From the NCBI GenBank assembly GCA_011049955.1, contig DRGV01000051.1:1-5671 (forward strand): a DNA stretch of 5,671 nt. The letters run 5' to 3'. Shown here piece by piece: positions 1 to 5,268 of this stretch. Made by a program: the position numbers and the translations under genes. The first letter of the stretch is position 1, and each line of letters opens with the position of its first letter. Below the pieces are notes generated by a model. The model had not been told where the DNA came from, did no database searches, and saw nothing but the letters and a program-made list of their open reading frames with translations. This stretch comes from a bacterium (GTDB taxonomy: Bacteria; UBP18; UBA7526).

Positions 1-269
1 ATCCAGCCGCCAGGGGCGAGCCTCGCCAAAGGCGGGGATCTAGGATCACGGCTTATAAGCACCTCGGCCTCTATGTCTATCGAAAAAATTTTTTATTAAA
101 ACTTGCTCAGATGAAACCAACTCCTTTAGAAAAAATAGAGGGTCTGGAACAGTTACGTATTCTGGAGAATGGCTATAGGATAAAGGTAGTGGAAACAGAA
201 TGCGATTCCATCGGCGTCGATACCCCAAGGGATTTAGAAAGAGTAAAAGCCCTTCTTCAAAAACAGTAA
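1..269 (+). CDS. kdsB: 3-deoxy-manno-octulosonate cytidylyltransferase (CMP-Kdo synthetase), C-terminal part
   Basis: This is the 3' end of a gene that begins upstream of the window; the first whole codon is at 3 and the TAA stop at 267-269. KdsB transfers CMP from CTP to Kdo in the cytoplasm, activating the sugar for the Kdo transferase. The segment YKHLGLYVYRKNFL (54-95), then PTPLEKIEGLEQLR, and GVDTPRDLERVK near the end match the conserved C-terminal half of the family (compare HLGIYGYR, PSPLEHIEMLEQLR and GVDTPEDLERVR in E. coli). The N-terminal nucleotide-binding part is not visible. Residues encoded by about 3-47 (PAARGEPRQRRGS and following) do not look like family sequence and coincide with a palindromic repeat (separate entry), in a loop that varies in length between homologues. 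Three further Kdo genes follow. Identity is secure; whether the full gene is intact cannot be judged. Confidence 0.9.
   Translation, partial: PAARGEPRQRRGSRITAYKHLGLYVYRKNFLLKLAQMKPTPLEKIEGLEQLRILENGYRIKVVETECDSIGVDTPRDLERVKALLQKQ
7..35. repeat. GC-rich palindromic element inside kdsB
   Basis: CCGCC (7-11) pairs with GGCGG (31-35), and GCGA (16-19) pairs with TCGC (23-26) around a three-base loop, with AGGG and CAAA as a symmetric internal loop. The block is much richer in G and C than the kdsB sequence after it. It is read through in frame as Arg/Gly/Pro-rich residues. It resembles interspersed palindromes that insert into genes, but only one copy is visible here, so the repeat status is inferred. 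Confidence 0.5.
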
Positions 270-395
270 TCAGTAATCGGTAATTGAGTGATTGACGATT
301 GTAGATTGGAGGAACGAGTCACGGGTTACGGGCGACGGGTATTGACGATTGTAGATTGAAGATTGTAGATTGAAAATTGGAGATTGACGATTGAT
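268..395. repeat. Tandem degenerate heptamers between kdsB and kdsA
   Basis: The gap of about 250 bases between kdsB and kdsA (270-519) holds no gene. Its first half is made of 7-base units starting inside the kdsB stop codon: AATCAGT, AATCGGT, AATTGAG (268-288); GATTGAC, GATTGTA, GATTGGA (290-310); CACGGGT, TACGGGC, GACGGGT (320-340, three units of another motif); and eight units of the GATTGNN type at 340-395 (TATTGAC, GATTGTA, GATTGAA, GATTGTA, GATTGAA, AATTGGA, GATTGAC, GATTGAT; neighbouring blocks share base 340). An 18-base stretch, ATTGACGATTGTAGATTG, occurs exactly at 291-308 and 341-358. Confidence 0.8.
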
Positions 396-403
396 AAATC
401 AAT

Positions 404-470
404 AAATCGACAATTAACAAATCTAAAATGAAATGACAATCAACAAATCGACAATCAATAAATCTAAAAT
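404..470. repeat. Two 26-base direct repeats facing the heptamer array
   Basis: Positions 404-429 and 445-470 are two 26-base copies that differ at only two positions. They are built of AATC-type units spaced 7 or 8 bases apart, roughly the reverse complement of the GATTGNN units just upstream. The whole 290-470 stretch can therefore fold as a large imperfect, AT-rich inverted repeat. Downstream, 471-506 contains two similar 10-mers (GTTATTAACC, GATATTAACT) but no clear promoter. Confidence 0.7.
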
Positions 471-519
471 CCCAGTAGCCGTTATTAACCGATATTAACT
501 GGTAGCAAGGTGGTGAGGA

Positions 520-1344
520 ATGGTTAAGGAAGTAAGAGTAAGAGATATTAAAATTGGAAGGAATAATCCTCTGGTTTTAATTGCTGGGCCCTGTGTCATT
601 GAAACAGAAGAGCAGACCTTTCAAACAGCAAAGAGACTAAAAGAAATTACCAGCGAATTGGATATACCCTTTATCTTTAAATCTTCCTATGACAAAGCAA
701 ATAGGACATCGCTCAAGTCCTATCGTGGCCCAGGCCTAAAGAAGGGTCTTGAGATCTTAGGGAAGATAAAGGAAGAGTTGAACATTTCTCTCTTAATCGA
801 TGCCCATGAGAGGGCAGATATACCCGCGGTTAGCAAGGTAGCAGACATCCTGCAGATCCCAGCTTTCTTATGCCGCCAAACAGATTTCGTTTTAACAGTG
901 GCCCAGGCGGGAAAACCGGTGAATGTTAAGAAGGGACAGTTCTTAGCTCCCTGGGATGTGAAGAATGTTATTGAGAAGATTGAATCCGTAGGGAATAAAA
1001 ATATTCTATTAACCGAGAGGGGAACAACTTTTGGTTATAATAATTTAGTGGTTGATATGAAATCCCTGCCCATCATGCGCTCCTTCGGCTATCCGGTAAT
1101 CTTCGATGCCACCCATAGTGTTCAATTACCAGGAGGGAGAGGAATGGCAACTGGTGGGAATAGAGAGTATGTTCCCTATCTTGCCCGAGCAGCGGTGGCC
1201 TGTGGAGTAGATGCCCTATTTCTCGAGGCCCATCCCGACCCGAATAAGGCATTATCCGATGGCCCCAATATGCTGAGGATAGAAGAGGTGCCGAAACTCT
1301 TAAGAGAAATAAAAGAGATAGACAGGATAGTGAAAGGTAGTTGA
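520..1344 (+). CDS. kdsA: 3-deoxy-D-manno-octulosonate 8-phosphate synthase, metal-dependent type
   Basis: KdsA condenses phosphoenolpyruvate with D-arabinose-5-phosphate to give Kdo-8-phosphate, the committed step of Kdo synthesis in the cytoplasm. The 274-residue TIM-barrel protein has family-typical length and motifs: AGPCVIE (22-28), FKSSYDKANRTS (53-64), QIPAFLCRQTD (112-122), NVKKGQFLAPWD (135-146), LTERGTTFGYNNLVVD (164-179), DATHSVQLPGG (196-206) and EAHPDPNKALSDGPN (236-250). By comparison with the Aquifex aeolicus enzyme, the metal ligands are Cys25, His199, Glu236 and Asp247. Cys25 marks the metal-dependent class; the E. coli type has Asn there. The usual Thr-Asp before His-Glu is Ile93-Asp94 here (IDAHE), a small departure. 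The start is fixed by an in-frame TGA at 514-516 and an AAGGTGGTG ribosome binding site at 507-515. kdsB lies upstream and kdsD downstream. Confidence 0.97.
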   Translation: MVKEVRVRDIKIGRNNPLVLIAGPCVIETEEQTFQTAKRLKEITSELDIPFIFKSSYDKANRTSLKSYRGPGLKKGLEILGKIKEELNISLLIDAHERADIPAVSKVADILQIPAFLCRQTDFVLTVAQAGKPVNVKKGQFLAPWDVKNVIEKIESVGNKNILLTERGTTFGYNNLVVDMKSLPIMRSFGYPVIFDATHSVQLPGGRGMATGGNREYVPYLARAAVACGVDALFLEAHPDPNKALSDGPNMLRIEEVPKLLREIKEIDRIVKGS

Positions 1345-1355
1345 TAAGAAATGTT

Positions 1356-1416
1356 ATGCGTTTACGCGTTGATGCGTTTATGCGTTAACGCGTTCCGCAT
1401 TCCGCGTTTCGCATTT
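1356..1416. repeat. Tandem octamers and heptamers between kdsA and kdsD
   Basis: Most of this 103-base gap is five 8-base units (ATGCGTTT, ACGCGTTG, ATGCGTTT, ATGCGTTA, ACGCGTTC; 1356-1395) followed by three 7-base units (CGCATTC, CGCGTTT, CGCATTT; 1396-1416). Where units meet they form a perfect palindrome, GCGTTAACGC (1382-1391). The units are unrelated in sequence to those in the kdsB-kdsA gap but have the same period. No T-rich tail follows, so this is not a normal terminator. Confidence 0.8.
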
Positions 1417-1447
1417 CGTAAAATTTTTAAACTAATGGAGCAATAAA

Positions 1448-2407
1448 ATGAGTATTGAGGATGCCAAGAAGGTATTAGAGATAGAGTCAGAAGCCATTAA
1501 GGACTTAATAAAACAACTGGACAACAACTTTTCTCAAGCAGTAAAGCTAATTAGTAAGTGTAAGGGAAGAGTGATCGTCACGGGCCTGGGGAAAAGTGGA
1601 TTAATTGGCCGAAAGATCGCCAGCACCCTATCGAGTACCGGAACGAGCGCCTTCTTCGTCCACCCGGTAGAGGGGATGCACGGGGATATGGGGATGGTCA
1701 TGAAAGAAGATGTCGTCCTTACTCTCTCCTATAGCGGGGAGACGGAAGAGATGAAGAGAATCCTACCCCTGGTCAAGAGATTGGGACTAAAGCTCATTAC
1801 CTTAACTGGGAACCCGGATTCCTCTTTAGCTAAGGAGTCGGATGTGGTCTTGAATGTCAAAGTAAAAAAAGAGGCCTGTCCCTTCAACTTAGCACCCACT
1901 GCCTCCACTACCGCTATGCTTGCCCTGGGCGATGCCCTGGCCATTGTCCTTTTGGATAAGAAGGGATTCAGGGAGGCCGACTTTGCCCTGCTCCATCCTG
2001 CAGGAGTAATTGGGAAGAAGCTATTATTGAGAGTAAAAGATGTTATGAGAAAAGGAGAGGAGAATCCTTTGATAGATGAGAATAAGAGAGTGAAAGAGGC
2101 CTTGCTCGTCATGACCTCCACCAGGCTGGGGGCGGTGAGCGTTGTGGATAAGAAAGGGAAGCTTGTCGGCTTCTTTACTGATGGAGACCTGAGAAGACAC
2201 CTCCAGAAAGACAAAAATCTCTTAGAGAAGAAGATCTCTTCAGTGATGACTAAAAAGCCGACAACCATCACCAAGAAGAAGCTGGCCACAGAGGCGGTGA
2301 GAATTTTACAAGAGAAGAAATTCGATAATATACCAGTGGTGGATGAGGATAATCGTCCCATTGGCATCGTCGATGAGAGAGACCTACTGAAAGAGGGGAT
2401 TGCCTGA
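1448..2407 (+). CDS. kdsD: Arabinose-5-phosphate isomerase (KpsF/GutQ family)
   Basis: This enzyme interconverts D-ribulose-5-phosphate and D-arabinose-5-phosphate, supplying the substrate of KdsA. The 319 residues form a SIS sugar-isomerase domain (about 30-190) followed by two CBS domains (about 195-255 and 262-319). The family motifs are GLGKSG (46-51), HPVEGMHGD (72-80), SYSGET (94-99), KEACPFNLAPTASTT (141-155), GDALA (161-165), HPAGVIGKK (183-191) and FTDGDLRR (243-250). Alignment by eye with E. coli KdsD gives a constant offset of ten, and all four of its key residues are kept: Lys49, Glu101, Glu142 and His183. The usual HPGG is HPAG here. The start follows GGAG (1437-1440) at seven bases, and an in-frame TAA at 1433-1435 rules out a longer form. 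The CBS pair may sense a nucleotide or Kdo-pathway metabolite, which the sequence does not show. The kpsF and gutQ products have the same fold; the Kdo neighbours favour kdsD. Confidence 0.95.
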   Translation: MSIEDAKKVLEIESEAIKDLIKQLDNNFSQAVKLISKCKGRVIVTGLGKSGLIGRKIASTLSSTGTSAFFVHPVEGMHGDMGMVMKEDVVLTLSYSGETEEMKRILPLVKRLGLKLITLTGNPDSSLAKESDVVLNVKVKKEACPFNLAPTASTTAMLALGDALAIVLLDKKGFREADFALLHPAGVIGKKLLLRVKDVMRKGEENPLIDENKRVKEALLVMTSTRLGAVSVVDKKGKLVGFFTDGDLRRHLQKDKNLLEKKISSVMTKKPTTITKKKLATEAVRILQEKKFDNIPVVDEDNRPIGIVDERDLLKEGIA

Positions 2408-2413
2408 AAGTGA

Positions 2414-2438
2414 GCCCCGAAGGACAAGCCTACGGGGC
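2414..2438. repeat. GC-rich hairpin after kdsD
   Basis: GCCCCG (2414-2419) pairs with CGGGGC (2433-2438). Inside, an A-A mismatch is followed by AGG/CCT around the loop ACAAG. It lies six bases after the kdsD stop. There is no T run after it; purine-rich octamers follow directly. It is more likely an interspersed palindrome than an intrinsic terminator, though an mRNA-stabilising role is possible. Confidence 0.55.
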
Positions 2439-2441
2439 AGG

Positions 2442-2547
2442 CAGGTGAGCAGGTGGGAAAGTGGGCAAGTGAGACGGAGAAGCGGAGAATCGGGGAAACG
2501 GTGAAAGGGCGAAAGAGCAATGCAAAATGTTCAATATTCAATGTAAA
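2442..2547. repeat. Nine tandem octamers, then four heptamers running into kdsC
   Basis: Nine uninterrupted 8-base units fill 2442-2513: CAGGTGAG, CAGGTGGG, AAAGTGGG, CAAGTGAG, ACGGAGAA, GCGGAGAA, TCGGGGAA, ACGGTGAA and AGGGCGAA. The motif drifts from NAGGTGNG to NCGGNGAA along the array. From 2520 the period becomes 7: ATGCAAA, ATGTTCA, ATATTCA, ATGTAAA (2520-2547). The second heptamer supplies the first ATG in frame with kdsC, so the repeat and the gene start overlap. Confidence 0.8.
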
Positions 2548-3063
2548 ATGAAAATGAGAAAGGAAATGCCCCAAGAGATACGGGAGAGAGCAAGAAGGAT
2601 AAAGATGATCATTATGGATGTCGATGGGGTATTGACAGATGGTCGCATCATCTTGGGGAGCGAGGGAGAGGAGTTAAAGAATTTTTATGTCCAGGACGGC
2701 CAGGGAATCGCTCTTGCCTTACAGAAAGGACTAATCATAGCATTGGTGAGCGGACGGATCTCTAAAGCGGTGGAGAGAAGGGCGAAGGAATTAAAGATAA
2801 AAGAAGTCTATCAGAATATCTCAAAGAAGATAGAGGTCTATTCAAGACTCCTAAAGAAATACAGCCTAAAGGATGAAGAGGTTGCTTATATCGGCGACGA
2901 CCTAGGAGATATCCCTCCCTTAAAGAAGGCCGGCTTGGCCCTTGCTCCAGTAAATGGAGTAGAAGAGGTCAGAGACATCGTTCACTATGTTACTCGGGCT
3001 TCTGGGGGAAGAGGGGCGGTGAGAGAAGCAATAGACATCATCCTGAAGGCCAAACAACTATAG
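2527..3063 (+). CDS. kdsC: 3-deoxy-D-manno-octulosonate 8-phosphate phosphatase (HAD family)
   Basis: KdsC hydrolyses Kdo-8-phosphate to Kdo and phosphate, the step between KdsA and KdsB. It is a small cap-less C0-type HAD phosphatase that forms tetramers. Numbered from the first ATG, the motifs are DVDGVLTDG (31-39, nucleophile Asp31 and acid-base Asp33), LVSGR (73-77, motif II Ser75), Lys101 as the likely motif III lysine, and YIGDDLGD (121-128, Mg2+-binding aspartates). The tail RASGGRGAVREAID (157-170) matches the family's C-terminal segment that reaches into a neighbouring active site. The start is uncertain. ATG codons in frame lie at 2527, 2548, 2554 and 2566. The first lies in a heptamer array with only a weak upstream GAAAGAG. 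The last gives 165 residues, starts MPQEIRERARRIK like many family members, and sits right behind AGAAAGGA, which is too close for a normal site. The function call does not depend on this choice. Confidence 0.94.
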   Translation: MFNIQCKMKMRKEMPQEIRERARRIKMIIMDVDGVLTDGRIILGSEGEELKNFYVQDGQGIALALQKGLIIALVSGRISKAVERRAKELKIKEVYQNISKKIEVYSRLLKKYSLKDEEVAYIGDDLGDIPPLKKAGLALAPVNGVEEVRDIVHYVTRASGGRGAVREAIDIILKAKQL

Positions 3064-3064
3064 A

Positions 3065-3140
3065 AATGACGAAACCCGAATGACGAATCAATGCTCAAAT
3101 TCCCCAATGTTAAATTTAGTCATTGAAACATTTAGTCATT
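3065..3140. repeat. Heptamer repeats and an 11-base direct repeat after kdsC
   Basis: The 190-base gap between kdsC and lptC starts with AATGACG, AAACCCG, AATGACG, AATCAAT (3065-3092), again with period 7. ATTTAGTCATT then occurs exactly at 3114-3124 and 3130-3140; read on the other strand it carries a similar AATGACT core, so the region is loosely inverted. No gene is visible in the gap. Confidence 0.7.
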
Positions 3141-3168
3141 TGTTCGGTTAATGTTTAATAGTTATACT
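3140..3168 (+). promoter_or_regulatory. Candidate sigma-70 promoter for the lpt genes
   Basis: TTGTTC (3140-3145) and TATACT (3163-3168) are separated by exactly 17 bases. The -10 box matches the consensus at five of six positions and the -35 box at three of six. Transcription would start near 3175, about 80 bases before lptC, inside the next hairpin. The gap is AT-rich, so chance matches are easy and the call is tentative. Confidence 0.4.
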
Positions 3169-3172
3169 CTCT

Positions 3173-3225
3173 CCAATGCCAGCGAAGCGCATTGGGCTTT
3201 CTGGTTTCGGATTTCGGATTTTAGT
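3173..3225 (+). repeat. Hairpin and three heptamers in the lptC leader
   Basis: CCAATGC (3173-3179) pairs perfectly with GCATTGG (3189-3195) around a nine-base loop. After a short spacer come TTTCGGA, TTTCGGA, TTTTAGT (3205-3225), a third 7-base motif in this gap. If the candidate promoter at 3140-3168 is real, the hairpin would sit at the very 5' end of the lpt transcript, where it could protect the mRNA. No T run directly follows the stem, so it is not a standard terminator. Confidence 0.45.
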
Positions 3226-3253
3226 ATTGTTTACCTTAGTGCTTGTGATTTAA

Positions 3254-3802
3254 ATGAAGAAACTGATTTTATTAGAAACGCTTATCTTGGTCTTTATCCT
3301 GGGGGGCTGTACTTCAAAATCACCTCTTTCCCAAACGACAAATGAGATCCCCGTTCCTCAGCAGAAGTTAGAGGATTTTAGGCTCATCGCTACGGAGAGA
3401 GGAATGAAGACCTGGGAGCTGGAGGCCTCTGCCGCCCAGATCTATGAGAAGATCAAAAAAACCTATATCCAGGATTTCAAGACCTTCCTCTATGAAGAGG
3501 GCGAACTGGCCTCCATCCTCACTGCCCGAAGAGGAATTCTTGACATAGCCACCAGCAATATGGAGGCTACGGGAAATGTAGTTGTGACCTCGACAAAGGG
3601 TTCGCGCCTGGAGACAGAGGAGCTTCATTACCTACCCCCTGCAGGAAACCGGAAGGGAAAGTTCGTCACTGAGGAGTTCGTCAAGATTACCGAGCCAGAC
3701 AGGATAACTACGGGTTATGGCCTGGAGATAGATTCTGACTTAAAGAATGCAAAGATAAAGAGGGATGTCAAGGTAAAGGTAGAGGCTCTAAGTGTACCGT
3801 AA
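3254..3802 (+). CDS. lptC: LptC-like LPS export protein with a lipoprotein signal
   Basis: LptC links the inner-membrane LptB2FG extractor to the periplasmic LptA bridge and passes LPS along a beta-jellyroll groove. The 182-residue product has a short Lys-Lys start, a hydrophobic stretch (4-16) and a lipobox LGGC (16-19), predicting cleavage before Cys19. Family signs are ATERGMKTWELEASAA (46-61), the Asp/Phe strand DFKTFLYEEGELASILTARRG (74-94), NMEATGNVVV (102-111), LETEELHY (119-126) and GYGLEIDSDLKNAKI (154-168). Size fits (E. coli LptC has 191 residues), but E. coli LptC keeps its N-terminal membrane helix and has no lipobox. Residue +2 is Thr20, not the Asp that retains lipoproteins at the inner membrane in enterics. 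An in-frame TAA at 3251-3253 fixes the start; no Shine-Dalgarno is visible. The end overlaps lptA by 11 bases. The position before lptA and lptB makes the identity firm although sequence conservation is low. Confidence 0.87.
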   Translation: MKKLILLETLILVFILGGCTSKSPLSQTTNEIPVPQQKLEDFRLIATERGMKTWELEASAAQIYEKIKKTYIQDFKTFLYEEGELASILTARRGILDIATSNMEATGNVVVTSTKGSRLETEELHYLPPAGNRKGKFVTEEFVKITEPDRITTGYGLEIDSDLKNAKIKRDVKVKVEALSVP

Positions 3803-4430
3803 ATTAATCTTTCTATCCCTGATTTTTATACTCTTTGCCCCTCCCTCATGGGGAGAGGCAAAGAAAGGCCCCCCCCTGGATATTACCTCAGATGAGGTAG
3901 AGTATACTAAGGTAAAAGGGAAAGAGGTAGTAATCTTCACCGGCCATGTAGTTGCTGTTCGGGGGACTACTACTCTAAAGAGCGATCGGCTGAAGTTCTT
4001 TCCGGATGAAAATAAGGCCGTTGCTACCGGCCGGGCTTGGATGAAAGATGAGAAACAGAAGATGGTCCTCACTGGCGAGAGAATAGAATATTACCACGAT
4101 AAAAGGTACGGAATAGCCACCGGGAAGCCGAGATTGGTAAACAAGAAGGAAAACTTTACCCTGACCGGCAAGAAGTTAGAGGTCTTTTTTCCAGAAGATA
4201 GGTTTCGAGCCACAGGAAGGGTGAAACTAGTAAGGGATGATATGGTAGCCACCGGCAAAGTACTAGATTATTTCAATAAAGAGAGGAAGGTCATTCTCAC
4301 TGGCAATCCTCAGATAAGGGAGAAGGAGAGCCTTATCACTGGAGATAAGATAACATTCTTTGTTGATGAATATCGGGTAATAGTTGAAGATAGAGCAAGA
4401 GTAAAATTTATTCCGGAGGCGAAGGAATGA
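3792..4430 (+). CDS. lptA: LptA, periplasmic LPS transport bridge protein (OstA-like)
   Basis: LptA polymerises into the periplasmic filament that carries LPS from LptC to LptD at the outer membrane. The 212-residue protein begins with a signal peptide: MYRK, a hydrophobic core (5-16), then likely cleavage after Gly21 (SWG) or Ala23 (GEA). The mature part starts PLDITSDEVEY (28-38), typical of the OstA-like N domain. A Thr-Gly pair recurs at 50, 79, 94, 110, 125, 141, 154, 170 and 183, mostly 13-16 residues apart, marking successive strands of the jellyroll; phrases such as ATGRAW, LTGERIEYY, ATGKPRL and LTGKKLEVFF repeat. The start is GTG at 3792, inside the lptC end, with AGAGG at 3781-3785 as its ribosome site. 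The 11-base overlap suggests translational coupling to lptC. The stop is part of ATGA (4427-4430), shared with a possible small frame leading to lptB. Confidence 0.92.
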   Translation: MYRKLIFLSLIFILFAPPSWGEAKKGPPLDITSDEVEYTKVKGKEVVIFTGHVVAVRGTTTLKSDRLKFFPDENKAVATGRAWMKDEKQKMVLTGERIEYYHDKRYGIATGKPRLVNKKENFTLTGKKLEVFFPEDRFRATGRVKLVRDDMVATGKVLDYFNKERKVILTGNPQIREKESLITGDKITFFVDEYRVIVEDRARVKFIPEAKE

Positions 4431-4537
4431 ACCCCGCCACTCATAAAATTGATAATCTTGAAATTAAAAAGCTTAAAATAATGGATTTTTTCTTTATAGA
4501 AGTTATTTGTTTGAGTACAAAAGGAGGGGCGGGGTGA
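4427..4537 (+). CDS. Possible 36-codon leader frame bridging lptA and lptB
   Basis: ATG at 4427 overlaps the lptA stop (ATGA), and the frame ends at TGA 4535-4537, overlapping the lptB start (GTGA at 4534-4537). A good ribosome site, GGAGG (4415-4419), lies seven bases before it inside lptA. The 36-residue product begins MNPATHKIDNL, is Lys- and Ile-rich in the middle, and ends STKGGAG. I recognise no family or membrane segment. It may be a leader peptide whose translation matters more than its product: a ribosome following it would run through both arms of the hairpin that covers the lptB start. A chance frame is equally possible. Confidence 0.3.
   Translation: MNPATHKIDNLEIKKLKIMDFFFIEVICLSTKGGAG
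4431..4535 (+). promoter_or_regulatory. Long-range hairpin covering the lptB ribosome site
   Basis: ACCCCGCCACTC (4431-4442), directly after the lptA stop, is complementary to GAGGGGCGGGGT (4524-4535) with one A-G mismatch. The right arm includes most of the lptB Shine-Dalgarno (AAGGAGG, 4521-4527) and the first two bases of its GTG start. The 81 bases between the arms are AT-rich. When folded, the start of lptB would be hidden. A ribosome finishing lptA would cover the left arm and release it, which would tie LptB output to LptA translation. The pairing is seen in the sequence; the regulation is inferred. Confidence 0.5.
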
Positions 4538-5259
4538 AGACCCTAAAGATTCAAGGCCTGGTCAAGAGCTACAAAAAAAGGAGAGTGGTAGATGATGTCA
4601 ACCTGGAGGTGGGGCAGGGAGAGGTCGTTGGCCTCCTGGGCCCCAATGGGGCAGGAAAGACCACTACCTTCTATATGATTGTGGGATTGGTCAAGCCAGA
4701 TCGGGGCCGGATACTCATCGATGACTTCGATCTTAGTAGACTGCCCATGTATAAGAGGGCGAGAAAGGGAATTGGCTACCTTGCCCAGGAGCCCTCTATC
4801 TTCAGAAAACTCACCGTGGAAGAAAATATCCTAGCTATCCTGGAGACCCTAAACTTAGGTGGGGAAGAAAAAGTGAATCGTTTGAAAGAACTTTTAGCAG
4901 AACTTAATATCTCCCATCTGGCTAAAAACAAGGCCTATACCCTTTCTGGGGGAGAGAGGAGAAGGGTTGAAATTACCCGAGCCCTGGTTACCACGCCTTC
5001 TTTTATTCTACTGGATGAGCCATTTACTGGTATCGACCCCATTGCTATTACTGACATTCAAGAGATTATCTTTCAACTAAAGAAGAAAGGGATTGGAATT
5101 CTGATTACCGATCATAGTGTCCGAGAAACCCTGGCCATTACTGATCGAGCATATATTATGTACGAGGGGGAGATTCTAATCTCTGGCACCTCTCAGGAGC
5201 TAGCGAATAGTAAGGAAGCCAGGGAAATCTATCTAGGAGAGAAATTCACTTTAGAATAA
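4534..5259 (+). CDS. lptB: LptB, ATPase of the LPS export ABC transporter
   Basis: LptB is the cytoplasmic ATPase of the LptB2FG complex that pulls LPS out of the inner membrane. From the GTG at 4534 the protein has 241 residues, the usual family length (E. coli 241). Motifs: Walker A GPNGAGKTT (36-44, Lys42), Q-loop Gln85 in GYLAQEPSIFRKLTV, signature LSGGE (137-141), Walker B FILLDEP (157-163, catalytic Glu162), D-loop GIDP (166-169) and switch His194 in ITDHSVRETL. The set AQEPSIF, LSGGERRRVEI and DEPFTGIDPIA is diagnostic of LptB against other ABC ATPases. A TTG nine codons upstream (4507) could extend the frame, but AAGGAGG at 4521-4527, six bases before GTG, decides for 4534. The partner genes lptF and lptG are not in the window. 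rpoN, which follows lptB in many proteobacteria, is also absent. Confidence 0.97.
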   Translation: MKTLKIQGLVKSYKKRRVVDDVNLEVGQGEVVGLLGPNGAGKTTTFYMIVGLVKPDRGRILIDDFDLSRLPMYKRARKGIGYLAQEPSIFRKLTVEENILAILETLNLGGEEKVNRLKELLAELNISHLAKNKAYTLSGGERRRVEITRALVTTPSFILLDEPFTGIDPIAITDIQEIIFQLKKKGIGILITDHSVRETLAITDRAYIMYEGEILISGTSQELANSKEAREIYLGEKFTLE

Positions 5260-5268
5260 AGTTTTCCT

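Noticed and set aside
46..228. Minus-strand frame opposite kdsB
   Set aside because: The plus strand clearly encodes the conserved KdsB C-terminus; the antisense product has no features.
290..470. Possible CRISPR array
   Set aside because: Units are 7-8 bases without spacers of constant length, and the two 26-base copies are separated by only 15 bases of similar sequence. No cas gene is present.
2414..2438. Terminator between kdsD and kdsC
   Set aside because: The stem is GC-rich but is followed by purine-rich octamers with no T tail, and the pathway continues in kdsC.
1729..2574. Long open frame on the minus strand, about 281 codons
   Set aside because: It lies opposite kdsD and the following repeat array. 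The plus strand has full family motifs, while the antisense product is Ser/Phe-rich with no recognisable domain.
3151..3345. Plus-strand frame of 64 codons before and into lptC
   Set aside because: It runs through the hairpin and heptamers, overlaps the lptC signal peptide in another frame, lacks a ribosome site and resembles no protein.
4507..4533. TTG start for lptB
   Set aside because: It would add nine residues beyond the usual family start and lacks a ribosome site. GTG at 4534 has AAGGAGG at ideal spacing and gives 241 residues.
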